Of a stretch of 64,000 nt of DNA, positions 33,346 to 42,336 are shown piece by piece; within the stretch, counting starts at the first letter, position 1, and each line of letters begins with the position of its first letter. The position numbers were made by a program, and so were the translations under genes. Below the pieces are notes generated by a model. The model was not told where the DNA came from and ran no database searches. It saw only the letters and a list, made by a program, of their open reading frames with translations. Source of the DNA: Rhodococcus yunnanensis NBRC 103083 (GTDB lineage: Bacteria > Actinomycetota > Actinomycetes > Mycobacteriales > Mycobacteriaceae); contig NZ_BCXH01000016.1 of assembly GCF_001895005.1 (NCBI RefSeq), positions 1 through 64,000 on the forward strand. Direction: 5' to 3'.

Positions 33346-34036
33346 TCGGCTCGGAACGCACACGAACAGAGGGGTGTTCGATGTCGTCGTTGACGAAGAC
33401 GATATCTGCTCGGACGGCCGGATCGACGTCCTCGACGTACATCTGCGACGCAGCGTGGTAGCGCTCTCGAAAGGCTGTGTCCGCCTTCTCCGTACCGCCG
33501 AACATCTCGGCATCTCGGGCCACTCCCCTGCGCCGAGCGACATCGAACGAGGTATCGACGAAAATTCTCACGTCCCAGAGGTCGGCAACCGAGGGTTTCT
33601 GCAGGAATGTGCCGTCGACGATCAGCACCGCCGTACTCGGCGCCGCAACATCCGGCTCGTCGACGGCAGTGTCCGACGCGAGATCGATCACCGCACGCCG
33701 GTAGCCGAGACTACCGCCGCGCCCCAGAGGCAACAGGACCCCGAGCGCGAGCGCCGTGAAATCGTAAGCATCCTCGTAATACCCGCGCGCAGAGCTGCGT
33801 CCCTGCCGGTAACGAATCGCGCGAGGATTGTGGAAGCCGTCCATGCTCAGCCGGATCGTGGTGCGTCCCAGCCGCGTCAACGCGTCGTTCAGATCGTGTG
33901 CGAGCGTGGTCTTTCCCGACGCTGTGATCCCATCGACCGCAACACGAACCGGATGTCCCGGCCTCACCCCGTCGATATGCTCGGCGACGAGCTCGACCGC
34001 ATCCGCGCGAGGAAGCGTCTGCATGCTGATGTTCAC
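33338..34036 (-). CDS. Uridine-kinase-like P-loop nucleoside/small-molecule kinase
   Basis: 232 residues from the GTG at 34036, which overlaps the phosphotransferase stop as GTGA. The P-loop is GITASGKTT (36-44), followed by a DGFH segment typical of uridine kinase and phosphoribulokinase relatives, and a FVDTSFDVARRRGVARD lid region. The acceptor is unknown. Coupling to an APH-type kinase suggests both act on related small molecules. Confidence 0.75.
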   Translation of the reverse strand: MNISMQTLPRADAVELVAEHIDGVRPGHPVRVAVDGITASGKTTLAHDLNDALTRLGRTTIRLSMDGFHNPRAIRYRQGRSSARGYYEDAYDFTALALGVLLPLGRGGSLGYRRAVIDLASDTAVDEPDVAAPSTAVLIVDGTFLQKPSVADLWDVRIFVDTSFDVARRRGVARDAEMFGGTEKADTAFRERYHAASQMYVEDVDPAVRADIVFVNDDIEHPSVRVRSEPIR

Positions 34037-34902
34037 CTGCCCTGAAATCGTGTACGAACGGCGTTCAGTATCTCCTCGCGCTGGTCTTCGATGTACTGCT
34101 GGTCGCGTCGGTAGATCTCGAGATGTCTGTCGGCCTCGGCGGCGTCGGGCGGATCCATCGACGGTCGGCGGGCAGTGATGGCGTTCCTCATCGCGCCGAG
34201 ACGGTCGACGATCAGGTCCGGGAGTTGTTCGGCCCGCGGGTCGGGATAGAGCTCGAAAATGCGTGCCAGACGCCCGAACCGGTCGATGCCAGCCGGCCAG
34301 CCGCCGTCGTAGAGGTTCTCCGTACTGGTCAGCGGCGCGAATCGGTATGCGAAGTAAGCCAGGTCGTCGATGCGGCGGCCAGGCCCGGCCTCGTCGAAGT
34401 CGATCAACCCGGCCGCGCGGGTGCCGTCGAACACGAAGTTGTACGGCGCAGCGTCCCAATGGCAGATCACCTCGCCCGAGGCGCCGGGCACACTGTGGCG
34501 GGCATGCCCGTCGGGCATCAGGAAACCGGTGGTGAGATCGTGGAGCCGCCGCAGGATTGCAAGCGCGCTGTCCATGGCCGCGAGGCTCTGGACCGGCGCC
34601 TGCATCGGATAGTCGCCTGCGCGGCCTGCGATGTACGACAGCACCTCTCGCCCACTGTCATCGATTCCGAGGAACCGCGGGGCATTGCCGAACCCGGCGC
34701 CGGACAGGTGAACCAGCAGCGTGTGCACCGAATTCGAGTGGCGACCCATGACGCGGCGGACAGTGTCGCCGTCCACGTGCACCTTGTCCTCGGCGATGAG
34801 ACCCTCCCTGTCTTCGCGTGACTGTGCAGAAGACTGCAGCACTGCGGCACAGAACGCAACGATTGCGGGCGAACCCGATGATCCAGGCTCGCCCACGGAC
34901 AT
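34033..34902 (-). CDS. APH-family phosphotransferase
   Basis: 289 residues from the ATG at 34902; the frame is open further upstream but lies over the divergent gene. The catalytic loop is CHWDAAPYNFVF (H-x-D-x-x-x-x-N) and the metal motif LIDFDEAGPGRRIDDLAYFAYRFAPL. The N-terminal lobe is short, and VHTLLVHLSGAGFGNAPRFLGIDDSGREVLSYI matches the homoserine/choline-kinase-like part of the family. Translated with the P-loop kinase downstream. Substrate unknown. Confidence 0.7.
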   Translation of the reverse strand: MSVGEPGSSGSPAIVAFCAAVLQSSAQSREDREGLIAEDKVHVDGDTVRRVMGRHSNSVHTLLVHLSGAGFGNAPRFLGIDDSGREVLSYIAGRAGDYPMQAPVQSLAAMDSALAILRRLHDLTTGFLMPDGHARHSVPGASGEVICHWDAAPYNFVFDGTRAAGLIDFDEAGPGRRIDDLAYFAYRFAPLTSTENLYDGGWPAGIDRFGRLARIFELYPDPRAEQLPDLIVDRLGAMRNAITARRPSMDPPDAAEADRHLEIYRRDQQYIEDQREEILNAVRTRFQGR

Positions 34903-34929
34903 GTCGGTGCGGCAGCGCAGACTGGACCG

Positions 34930-35553
34930 GTGGCAGGAGACAGATGGGACCGGGCACTCGACGAGAACAGCCCTGGCGTGCGCAGAATCAACTATGCATT
35001 CGTGGACCAGTACTCGCCCGAATACGCCGCGATGGAGGCCGACGCGGCGCAGCGCGGTTCCGCAGAGCGCGAGCGCAAAGCCAAGCGACGCGATGTCCCC
35101 GGCTCGCGTAAGCCGCCGCCCGACCCCACCGGCCTGCGCAGCCGCCGTGCCGACGAACTCGAATTTCCCCTGGATGCGACTCGCACGGACACGATGCGTC
35201 TGTTCATCGGAGGGCTGGAGATCCACCGGACCGGGCTGCTGTTCTCCCTGATCGCTCGCGAGGACGGCAGTGCGGTCCCCTCGTTCATCGGTGAGCGAGT
35301 CAACCTGACGCATCGAATCCGGCCACCCCACCGCCATCGCATCTATCTGGGAGTCGTACTCCCGGACGGGCAGGTCGTCACCAACACCAAGAGCACTCCT
35401 GCGCTTGCACCGGAGGACGACGATCTCGACACTCCCTGGCTGTACGGCGGCACAAGTTACAGCACGAAGTGCGAGACGGGTGCGAGCTACTTCCTGAGTC
35501 CGTTGCCGAGTTCTACCGGCCGACTGACAGTCACGATCGCCTACCCGGAATAG
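34930..35553 (+). CDS. Hypothetical protein, 207 residues
   Basis: The only reasonable start is the GTG at 34930. The first 70 residues are charged and probably disordered (AERERKAKRRDVPGSRKPPPDP). The rest is a beta-rich domain (FPLDATRTDTMRLFIGGLEIHRTGLLFSLIAR, RIYLGVVLPDGQVVTN, GRLTVTIAYPE) that looks like a single compact sandwich. No membrane segment. Unrecognised; its start lies 27 bp from the divergent APH gene. Confidence 0.6.
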   Translation: MAGDRWDRALDENSPGVRRINYAFVDQYSPEYAAMEADAAQRGSAERERKAKRRDVPGSRKPPPDPTGLRSRRADELEFPLDATRTDTMRLFIGGLEIHRTGLLFSLIAREDGSAVPSFIGERVNLTHRIRPPHRHRIYLGVVLPDGQVVTNTKSTPALAPEDDDLDTPWLYGGTSYSTKCETGASYFLSPLPSSTGRLTVTIAYPE

Positions 35554-35625
35554 GGGATCGACCGGTCGTCGTCCGTCGGTGTGAATCTCGAACTCTGACG
35601 GCTGCACACGCGCCGCACACCCTCC

Positions 35626-36264
35626 TCAGAGCGTTAACGTGATCGACTCGTCGGCGAAGAGGATGGCCGGGTCGAATCCCATGCCCGTGAAATGCCCGGC
35701 CAGTTCGAGAGACAGAATCCCGTGCAGTCGCGTCCAGAACGACAGACAACGACGCAGGACCGCCTCCGGTACCGCGTCGTCGCGCACCCAACCGCGATGA
35801 CTCGCGAGGTGGACTTCGAAGGGCGTCACCGGCTGGTCGGCCGGTTGCGCGGAGAACGCCTCGATGAGCGCCGTCATGATCTCCGACGAGATACGGGTGG
35901 TGTCCGCGGGAGCGTGATAGCCGGGTACCGGCGTGCCGTAGACCAGGAAGTATCTCTGCGGGTCCTGTAGCGCCCATTCCCGCACCGCGTTGGCCAGCTC
36001 GGTCACGTCGGCACCACCGTCCAACGCGACCCGCATTGCATCGGCGAGGCTGCGGTACGCGTCGCGAATCAGTTCGGTGATCAGCTCGTCCCGACTGGCG
36101 AAGTACCGGTACAACCCCGGCCCGCTCATACCCACCTGCTTCGCAATTGCGTTGAGCGACAACCCCGATACCCCTGCGTTCGCGATCTGCTCCCACGCAC
36201 GCTGTTTGATTTCGGCGCTGACATGTGCGCGGTATCGCTCCCGCGCAGTGCTGTCGACGACCAT
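35626..36264 (-). CDS. TetR-family transcriptional regulator (WHG-domain type)
   Basis: 212 residues from the ATG at 36264, which stands at proper spacing from GGAGAGG; GTG codons at 36270 and 36273 lie too close to that site. The helix-turn-helix is SLNAIAKQVGMSGPGLYRYF (about 36-55). The C-terminal half has RYFLVYGTPVPGYHAP and SFWTRLHGILSLELAGHF, the WHG motif region of TetR_C_13-type regulators. Divergent from the SRPBCC lipoprotein gene and likely its repressor. Confidence 0.85.
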   Translation of the reverse strand: MVVDSTARERYRAHVSAEIKQRAWEQIANAGVSGLSLNAIAKQVGMSGPGLYRYFASRDELITELIRDAYRSLADAMRVALDGGADVTELANAVREWALQDPQRYFLVYGTPVPGYHAPADTTRISSEIMTALIEAFSAQPADQPVTPFEVHLASHRGWVRDDAVPEAVLRRCLSFWTRLHGILSLELAGHFTGMGFDPAILFADESITLTL

Positions 36265-36318
36265 GGCCACCACCTCTCCGTCGAGTTAGAGGTTATCACT
36301 GCTGCGATTGACTATTTC

Positions 36319-36339
36319 TACAATTAGCTATAGCTTGTA
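36319..36339. promoter_or_regulatory. Palindrome in the TetR/lipoprotein divergent region
   Basis: AGCTATAGCT at 36326-36335 is a perfect 10-bp palindrome, flanked by TACAA (36319-36323) and TTGTA (36335-36339). It lies in an A/T-rich patch 54 bp from both start codons. Candidate operator for the TetR at 35.6 kb. Confidence 0.45.
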
Positions 36340-36389
36340 ACAAAAGAGAGCACCAGTCACTCATTCAACGAAAAAGGAGATCCACCACC

Positions 36390-37031
36390 ATGTCCCACAC
36401 CACCCGAACCGCGCTGCCACTACTCGCACTTGCCGGGGCACTCGCGCTGACCATCACCGCGTGCAGCACCGACGCCGTCGACACCCCCAGCAACCCGAGC
36501 TCGGAGTCCGTAGCGCCGGCCTCGCCGACCTGCCGAGACGAGGGCGTCGACGACGATGCCCAGATCCGATACAGCAGCGAAATTCTGATCGACGCACCGA
36601 TCGAGGAGATCTGGAACCTGCAGACCGACGTCGCCGAGTGGCCGACGTGGCAGCAACCGGTGACCAGCATGAAACTTCTGGATTCGGGCCCGCTCGCGGA
36701 GGGGTCGCGGTTCCAGTGGACGACGCCAGCCCCCGCAACAGCAACCACTCCTGCGACGACCTTGACCATCACCTCCACAGTCGCACAGCTGCAGGAAGAT
36801 TCGTGCATCCGATGGAGCGGGCCTGCACTCGGCGACGGCCTGAGCATCGACAACGGCGTCCACGTGTGGAACTTCAGCGAGGTCGACGGCGGAGTCCTGG
36901 TGCGCACGGAGGAGACGTGGACGGGTGCACAGGTCGACGCCGACGTACCCACCTCGACGATGTTCCTCGGAGCAGGCCTCGAAGCATGGCTGAACGACCT
37001 GAAGGCAACCGCCGAGGCAACCAACGCGTGA
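36390..37031 (+). CDS. SRPBCC-domain lipoprotein
   Basis: 213 residues with AAAAAGGAGA before the ATG. The signal peptide ends in lipobox ITAC (Cys25). After a Ser/Pro linker, the SRPBCC fold starts with RYSSEILIDAPIEEIWNLQTDVAEWPTWQQPV (about 58-89) and ends with a long helix (FLGAGLEAWLNDLKATAEATN). This is an unusual, membrane-anchored and extracytoplasmic use of a fold that normally binds hydrophobic ligands in the cytosol. A role in lipid or signal sensing is possible. Under likely control of the divergent TetR. Confidence 0.8.
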   Translation: MSHTTRTALPLLALAGALALTITACSTDAVDTPSNPSSESVAPASPTCRDEGVDDDAQIRYSSEILIDAPIEEIWNLQTDVAEWPTWQQPVTSMKLLDSGPLAEGSRFQWTTPAPATATTPATTLTITSTVAQLQEDSCIRWSGPALGDGLSIDNGVHVWNFSEVDGGVLVRTEETWTGAQVDADVPTSTMFLGAGLEAWLNDLKATAEATNA

Positions 37032-37120
37032 GCGCCCGGAATCGCCCCGACACTGCACCGATGCACCCACTTCCCTCACGTGCCCGATAGAGCGCTACGC
37101 CCGAGGAAACAATCGACCAC

Positions 37121-37140
37121 ATCTGCGTAATGCAGATTTT
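37121..37140 (+). terminator. Stem-loop with short T-run after the SRPBCC lipoprotein gene
   Basis: ATCTGC (37121-37126) pairs with GCAGAT (37132-37137) around GTAAT, followed by TTT. The stem is modest, so it could also be a regulatory site for the catabolic operon that begins at 37254. Confidence 0.4.
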
Positions 37141-37170
37141 ACTTGCAACAATCATTTCGCTGATGCATCA

Positions 37171-37180
37171 TTTCTTGCAT
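37171..37180 (-). promoter_or_regulatory. ATGCAAGAAA motif shared with the RpiR promoter
   Basis: TTTCTTGCAT at 37171-37180 is the reverse complement of ATGCAAGAAA at 46634-46643, next to the RpiR gene. A partial match, TTACTTGCAA, lies at 37139-37148. Both stand upstream of the MHS transporter gene. The 222-bp gap 37032-37253 holds no gene. Confidence 0.5.
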
Positions 37181-37253
37181 AGCTGGTTCAACGAGGAGCT
37201 TGCTCACAGACTGATCCCACGCACCATCTCGAACGCCCAAGAAAGGGCATCCC

Positions 37254-38588
37254 ATGACAGCAACTTCGGCGCATCACGACAGTGGCACCGGCCACGACGC
37301 CACGCCAGAGCGCCCGTCCGGTTTGGGGCGCGTGATCGCAGCCTCGATGGCAGGAACATTCGTGGAGTGGTACGACTACGCCGTCTACGGCTACTTCGCC
37401 ACCTACATCGCCTTCTCGTTCTTCTCCAGCGACGACTCGTCCGCCGCGCTGCTCCAGACATTCGCCGTCTTCGGTATCGCATTCGCCGCACGGCCGATCG
37501 GCGGTGCGTTCGCCGGCCACTTCGGGGACCGCATCGGACGCAAGAAGACACTGACCGTGCTGGTGCTGACGACGTCGGTCGCCACCGCCGCCATCGGGCT
37601 CATTCCGAACTACGACAACATCGGGCTCTGGGCACCTGTCCTGTTGGTGACCGCACGACTGGCCCAGGGATTGGCCGCCAGCGGCGAATATGCGGGCGCC
37701 GGGGCCCTCGTCACCGAATACGCTTCCCCGCGGTGGCGCGGTGCGCTCGGCGCAACCATCGAGTTGGCAACTCTGTTCGGCTTCCTCGCCGGCTCGCTCA
37801 CCGCGACGATCCTGCAGTACACCATCGGTTCCGAGGCCCTGGAGAACGGTGCGTGGCGCGTTCCCTTCCTCGCAGCGTTGCCGCTCGGCCTGGTCGGGCT
37901 CTACATTCGCCTCAAGCTCGACGACAGCCCCGTGTTCAAGGCGCTGCAGAAAAGTGGCGACATCGCGAAAACCCCTCTCGTCGAACTCTTTCGCAACCCC
38001 GTGTACCTGCGTCAGATGTTGCGGATCATGGGCATCGGCGCAAGCGGCTTCGTGTCCTACTACACGATCCTCACCTTCTACCCTGCCTACGTCGGCAGTG
38101 AAGGTCTGCTGACGAAATCCCAAGCGTCACTGTGTACGACGCTCGTGCTGGGCTGGATGATCCTGATTCAGATTCCCGCGGGCGCGCTGTCGGACGTCAT
38201 CGGCCGTCGTCGCCTCATGATGAGCGCTCAAGCCGCATTCATCGTCTTCTCCATCCCGCTCTTCCTGCTGATGATGCAGGGCGGATTCGCGGCAGTGTTC
38301 ATCGCCCAACTGGGACTCGGCACGATCCTGGCCCTGGTACTGGGCGCGCAGACCGCCGCATATCAGGAGTTGTTCCCCACCCGGGTTCGTGTATCGGGAG
38401 TCTCCGTCGGGCAGGGCCTCACCGCCGCGATCTTCGGCGGCACGGCCAGCTACCTGGGCCTGTGGCTGACCCAGAAGTTCGATACCCCGATCGCCGCGGT
38501 CGTCTACATGTGCATCGTCGCGTGCCTCTCACTCTTCACCTGGTACATCAGCACCGAAACAGCGCGTAAGACGCTGGAACTGAAGTAA
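37254..38588 (+). CDS. MHS-family (metabolite:H+ symporter) MFS transporter
   Basis: 444 residues, twelve helices, AAAGGG before the ATG. Hallmarks of the MHS group are the early GTFVEWYDYAVYGYFATYIAF, the loop 2-3 motif GHFGDRIGRKKTL, ARLAQGLAASGEYAGAGALVTEYASPRWRG, and the EL(F)PTRVRVSGVSV segment in the second half. Relatives carry shikimate, proline/betaine, alpha-ketoglutarate and aromatic acids. First gene of the catabolic operon; only 8 bp separate it from hyuA, so it most likely imports the compound that the operon degrades. Confidence 0.9.
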   Translation: MTATSAHHDSGTGHDATPERPSGLGRVIAASMAGTFVEWYDYAVYGYFATYIAFSFFSSDDSSAALLQTFAVFGIAFAARPIGGAFAGHFGDRIGRKKTLTVLVLTTSVATAAIGLIPNYDNIGLWAPVLLVTARLAQGLAASGEYAGAGALVTEYASPRWRGALGATIELATLFGFLAGSLTATILQYTIGSEALENGAWRVPFLAALPLGLVGLYIRLKLDDSPVFKALQKSGDIAKTPLVELFRNPVYLRQMLRIMGIGASGFVSYYTILTFYPAYVGSEGLLTKSQASLCTTLVLGWMILIQIPAGALSDVIGRRRLMMSAQAAFIVFSIPLFLLMMQGGFAAVFIAQLGLGTILALVLGAQTAAYQELFPTRVRVSGVSVGQGLTAAIFGGTASYLGLWLTQKFDTPIAAVVYMCIVACLSLFTWYISTETARKTLELK

Positions 38589-38596
38589 GGAATATC

Positions 38597-40681
38597 GTGT
38601 CTCTCTCTTCCACCGCACCAGGTCCGTTCCGCGTCGGAGTCGACGCAGGCGGAACCTTCACCGACATCTGCGCCATCGACGCAACAACCGGCCAGCTCTA
38701 CACCCACAAGGTCTCGAGCACCCCCGCGGACCCGTCCAGCGCCGTCGTACAGGGCGTAGCCGAACTCCTGACCACCCTCGCCGGAACCGAGTGGGCCAAG
38801 CAGGTCGAATTCTTCGCCCACGGCAGCACCGTCGCCACCAACGCGCTGCTGGAGAAGAAGGGCGCGAAGACCGCACTGATCACCACCGCGGGATTCCGCG
38901 ATCTGCTCGAGATCGCACGGCAGCGTCGACCGAGCCTGTACGACCTCACCGCACGCAAACCGGAAACACTCGTCAAACGTCGGCACCGATTCGAGGTGGA
39001 CGAGAGACTCGACTACAACGGCAACACGCTGCGCGAACTCGACGAAGCCGAAGTGCGTTCCGTCGTCGAACATCTCGCCGAGCAGGACCTCGACGCCGTC
39101 GCCATCTGCTTCCTCTACAGCTACGTCGATCCCAAGAACGAGCAGTTCGTCGCCGACATCCTCGCCGAGATCGCACCTCACCTCTTCGTGAGCACCTCGC
39201 ACGAGGTCATTCCCGAATTCCGTGAGTACGAACGCATGTCGACCACCGTCCTCAACAGCTACGTCGGCCCAGTCGTCAGCAAGTATCTCGAGAATCTGCG
39301 CAGCAAGGTCCAGGACCTGGGCATCGACACCGACGTCCACATCACCCAGAGCAACGGCGGAATCATCTCGCTCGAGACCGCCAAGAGCCAGCCTGCACGC
39401 ATGATGCTGTCCGGCCCGAGTACCGGCCTGGTCGCGGCAACCCACATCGGCTCGCTCATCGGCGAACCGAACATGATCACCTTCGACATGGGCGGAACCT
39501 CCACCGACGCAGCCCTGATTCACGACGGCACACTCGATCTCGCCCAGGACAGTGAGGTCGACGGCTATCCGCTGCGCACCCCCATGCTCGACATCACGAC
39601 GGTCGGCGCAGGCGGCGGCTCCATCGCATGGATCGACAGTGGCGGCGCACTGAAGGTCGGACCACAGAGTGCGGGCGCCGACCCCGGCCCTGCCTGCTAC
39701 GGCCGTCAGGACGAGCACGCGTCGGTCACCGACGCCAACGTCGTCCTGCAGACGCAGAATCCGACGCACCTCCTCGGTGGCCGTCTGCCCATCGACGCCG
39801 AGGCATCTCGCACGGCTGTCGGTCGACTGGCCAGCACGCTCGGTCTCGACGTCGAATACGTCGCCGACGGCATCATCCGCATCGTCACCGCCAACATGGC
39901 CAAGGCAATTCGGGTGATCTCCGTCCAGCGTGGCCACGATCCACGCGACTACGTACTGACCGCATTCGGCGGAGCTGGCCCCCTGCACGCAGCCAGGCTG
40001 GCGCGTGAACTCTCGATACCCAAGATCATCGTCCCGCCCGCGCCCGGCGTCATGTGTGCCTACGGACTGATGGTGACGGATCTGCGTACGGATCTGTCGT
40101 TGACCAAGATCGTCGATCTTCACTCGTCCCGCCGCGGTGAGATCGAAGCAGCCGTGGACTATCTGACCACCGAGGCGACGCGCTGGTTCGAGCGCGAGGA
40201 CATCGCCGTGCAGGACCGCCAGCTCTCCGTCACCGCCGACATGCGCTACGCGGGCCAGAACTACGAGATCTCGGTCGAGATGGACACCGACACCATCGAC
40301 GACACCATGATCAACGCGATACTGGCCAAATTCGAAGCCGCACACCAAGCCTTGTACGGCTACACGGTTCCCGACGCCGTGGTGCAGGCAGTGACGTTCC
40401 GATCCGCCGCCACCGGCAAGGTCGTACAGGCCGCCACCCGGCCGGCCGAGACACTGGACGTCGACGCCTCGGGCGGGGTCGTCGGATCCCGGCCGGTCTA
40501 CTTCGGCGCCGACGAGGGACGCGTCGACACCCCGATCTACGACCGTGCCGCACTCGTTGCTGGGCAACGGATCACCGGCCCGGCAGTGATCGAGCAAATG
40601 GATTCGACCACAGTGGTTCTGCCCGGCCAACACGCGCACATCGACGCATACGCCAACATCGTCATCGAGGAGAACAAGTGA
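38597..40681 (+). CDS. hyuA: Hydantoinase/oxoprolinase subunit A
   Basis: 694 residues from the GTG at 38597, six bases after AAGG. N-terminal FRVGVDAGGTFTDICAID is the actin-like ATP-binding start of the HyuA/OplA family. Further motifs are AHGSTVATNALLEKKGAKTALITTAGFRDLLEI, SGPSTGLVAA, FDMGGTSTDAALI and AFGGAGPLHAARLARE. With subunit B it performs ATP-dependent opening of a cyclic amide (N-methylhydantoin, 5-oxoproline) or a related carboxylation-type reaction (acetone/acetophenone carboxylase relatives). The length is normal for the family. Overlaps hyuB by GTGA. Confidence 0.9.
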   Translation: MSLSSTAPGPFRVGVDAGGTFTDICAIDATTGQLYTHKVSSTPADPSSAVVQGVAELLTTLAGTEWAKQVEFFAHGSTVATNALLEKKGAKTALITTAGFRDLLEIARQRRPSLYDLTARKPETLVKRRHRFEVDERLDYNGNTLRELDEAEVRSVVEHLAEQDLDAVAICFLYSYVDPKNEQFVADILAEIAPHLFVSTSHEVIPEFREYERMSTTVLNSYVGPVVSKYLENLRSKVQDLGIDTDVHITQSNGGIISLETAKSQPARMMLSGPSTGLVAATHIGSLIGEPNMITFDMGGTSTDAALIHDGTLDLAQDSEVDGYPLRTPMLDITTVGAGGGSIAWIDSGGALKVGPQSAGADPGPACYGRQDEHASVTDANVVLQTQNPTHLLGGRLPIDAEASRTAVGRLASTLGLDVEYVADGIIRIVTANMAKAIRVISVQRGHDPRDYVLTAFGGAGPLHAARLARELSIPKIIVPPAPGVMCAYGLMVTDLRTDLSLTKIVDLHSSRRGEIEAAVDYLTTEATRWFEREDIAVQDRQLSVTADMRYAGQNYEISVEMDTDTIDDTMINAILAKFEAAHQALYGYTVPDAVVQAVTFRSAATGKVVQAATRPAETLDVDASGGVVGSRPVYFGADEGRVDTPIYDRAALVAGQRITGPAVIEQMDSTTVVLPGQHAHIDAYANIVIEENK

Positions 40682-42336
40682 GCGCACTGGACGCCATCAC
40701 GCTGGAGGTGCTGGGAAGCGCACTGCAGTCGATCGTGGAGGAAATGGGCGAAACACTCATTCGTGCCGCCTATTCCACCAACATCAAGGAGCGACGCGAC
40801 TGCTCGACCGCGTTGTTCGACCCCGCAGGCAACACCATCGTCCAGGCCGCGCACGTGCCGGTTCACCTGTCCTCGCTGATGGGTGTGGTCACCGAGGTCA
40901 GGGCGCGCTACCCGGAATCCGCTGTGCACGAGGGTGATGTCTTCATCGGCAACGATCCGTACACCGGCGGCGGCAGCCACCTGCCGGACATCGTCGTCGT
41001 CTCGCCTGTCTTCGCAGAGGGCGTGCTGATCGGCTGGGCAGCCAACACCGGTCACCATGCCGACTTCGTCGATCGCGGCACCAAGCACATCTTCCAGGAG
41101 GGTCTGCGCATTCCTCCGGTCCGCCTCTACATCGCGGGCGAAATCCAGTCCGACATATGGGATCTGATCCTGCTGAACTGCCAGGTCCCCGACGAACGCT
41201 TGAACGACGCCAGGGCACAGATCGCCGCCAACCGAGTCGGTATCACGCGAGTGCTCGAACTCTGCGCGCGGTACAGCACCGACACGTTCGCCGCGGCGGG
41301 CGCCGAGCTTCAGGACTACGCCGAACGCCAGACCCGCGCAGGCATCGCATCCTTGCCCGACGGGACGTACCGGTTCACCGACCGCTTCGACTGCGACGAG
41401 TTCGAGGGCGAGCTCGACATGGCCGTCGAGGTCACCGTCTCCGGTGACGAGATCTCGTTCGATTTCGCCGGCAATCCCGAGCAACTGCCGTGCAGCGTCA
41501 ACATGATCTACACCGCGCTGCTGGCAACGGTGTACTACTCCGTCAAGACCATCGTCGATCCGACGATCCTGCCGAACTCGGGCATGTACCGCCCGATTCA
41601 CGTCTCCGCTCCTGCCGGAACCATCGTCAACAGCGTCAGCCCTGCCGCAGTGAACCAGCGCTGCCAGACCACCCAGCGTGTGGTCGACCTCGTGTACGGG
41701 GCTCTGGCACAAGCCGTTCCCGAGCGTGTGACTGCAGCGTGCAACGGCGCGAACTCGTCCATCTCGCTCAGCGGAATCGATCCTCGCTCGGGCAAATACT
41801 ACGTCTACCAGGAGACGCTCGGCGGCGGTTTCGGTGCGGCGCACGACCGCGACGGACTCGACGGCGTCCAGGTCCACATGACCAACACCAGCAACCTGCC
41901 GATCGAATCTCTCGAACAGGAATACCCCCTGTTCGTCGAAAAGTACGAGCTGGTCACCGATTCCGGAGGCAACGGTCGCTACCGCGGCGGCATGGCCATC
42001 AGGCGCGCACTGCGCACCGTCGACCACGACGCCGTACTCAAGATCACCACCACGCGCCGGCTCTCCCAGCCCTGGGGTCTCGACGGCGGCGGATCGGGAC
42101 AGTCCGCGACCACCAGCGTCGCCCACGGCACGGTCACACCGGCCATGGGTGTGTGCGAGCTGGCCGACGGGAAATCCATCGAGATGATCACCCCGGGAGC
42201 AGGCGGTTACGGCTCCCCCGCGGACAGGTCACCTGCCTCGGTCGTCGAGGACTGGCTCGAGGGCCGCATCTCCACCGACACCGCGACCACGGTGCACGGG
42301 ATTGCGGCTGCAGAACTTCAGGCGGTCGCGAAGTGA
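40678..42336 (+). CDS. hyuB: Hydantoinase/oxoprolinase subunit B
   Basis: 552 residues from the GTG at 40678. LDAITLEVLGSALQSIVEEMGETLIRAAYSTNIKERRDCSTALFDPAGNTIVQAAHVPVHLSSLMGVV, then GDVFIGNDPYTGGGSHLPDIVVVSPVF and AANTGHHADFVDR, which holds the His-rich metal/active-site strand of the family. The C-terminus has GYGSPADRSP. Normal length. With HyuA it makes the catalytic complex in the cytosol. Stop overlaps the VOC gene start as GTGA. Confidence 0.9.
   Translation: MSALDAITLEVLGSALQSIVEEMGETLIRAAYSTNIKERRDCSTALFDPAGNTIVQAAHVPVHLSSLMGVVTEVRARYPESAVHEGDVFIGNDPYTGGGSHLPDIVVVSPVFAEGVLIGWAANTGHHADFVDRGTKHIFQEGLRIPPVRLYIAGEIQSDIWDLILLNCQVPDERLNDARAQIAANRVGITRVLELCARYSTDTFAAAGAELQDYAERQTRAGIASLPDGTYRFTDRFDCDEFEGELDMAVEVTVSGDEISFDFAGNPEQLPCSVNMIYTALLATVYYSVKTIVDPTILPNSGMYRPIHVSAPAGTIVNSVSPAAVNQRCQTTQRVVDLVYGALAQAVPERVTAACNGANSSISLSGIDPRSGKYYVYQETLGGGFGAAHDRDGLDGVQVHMTNTSNLPIESLEQEYPLFVEKYELVTDSGGNGRYRGGMAIRRALRTVDHDAVLKITTTRRLSQPWGLDGGGSGQSATTSVAHGTVTPAMGVCELADGKSIEMITPGAGGYGSPADRSPASVVEDWLEGRISTDTATTVHGIAAAELQAVAK

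Noticed and set aside
34033-35607. Long APH frame starting at 35607
   Set aside because: The added N-terminal part covers the opposite-strand gene at 34930-35553 and has no kinase features.
38504-40687. 727-residue open frame antisense to hyuA
   Set aside because: It mirrors the hyuA codons in GC-rich DNA, has no family signature, and the hyuA frame has all its motifs.
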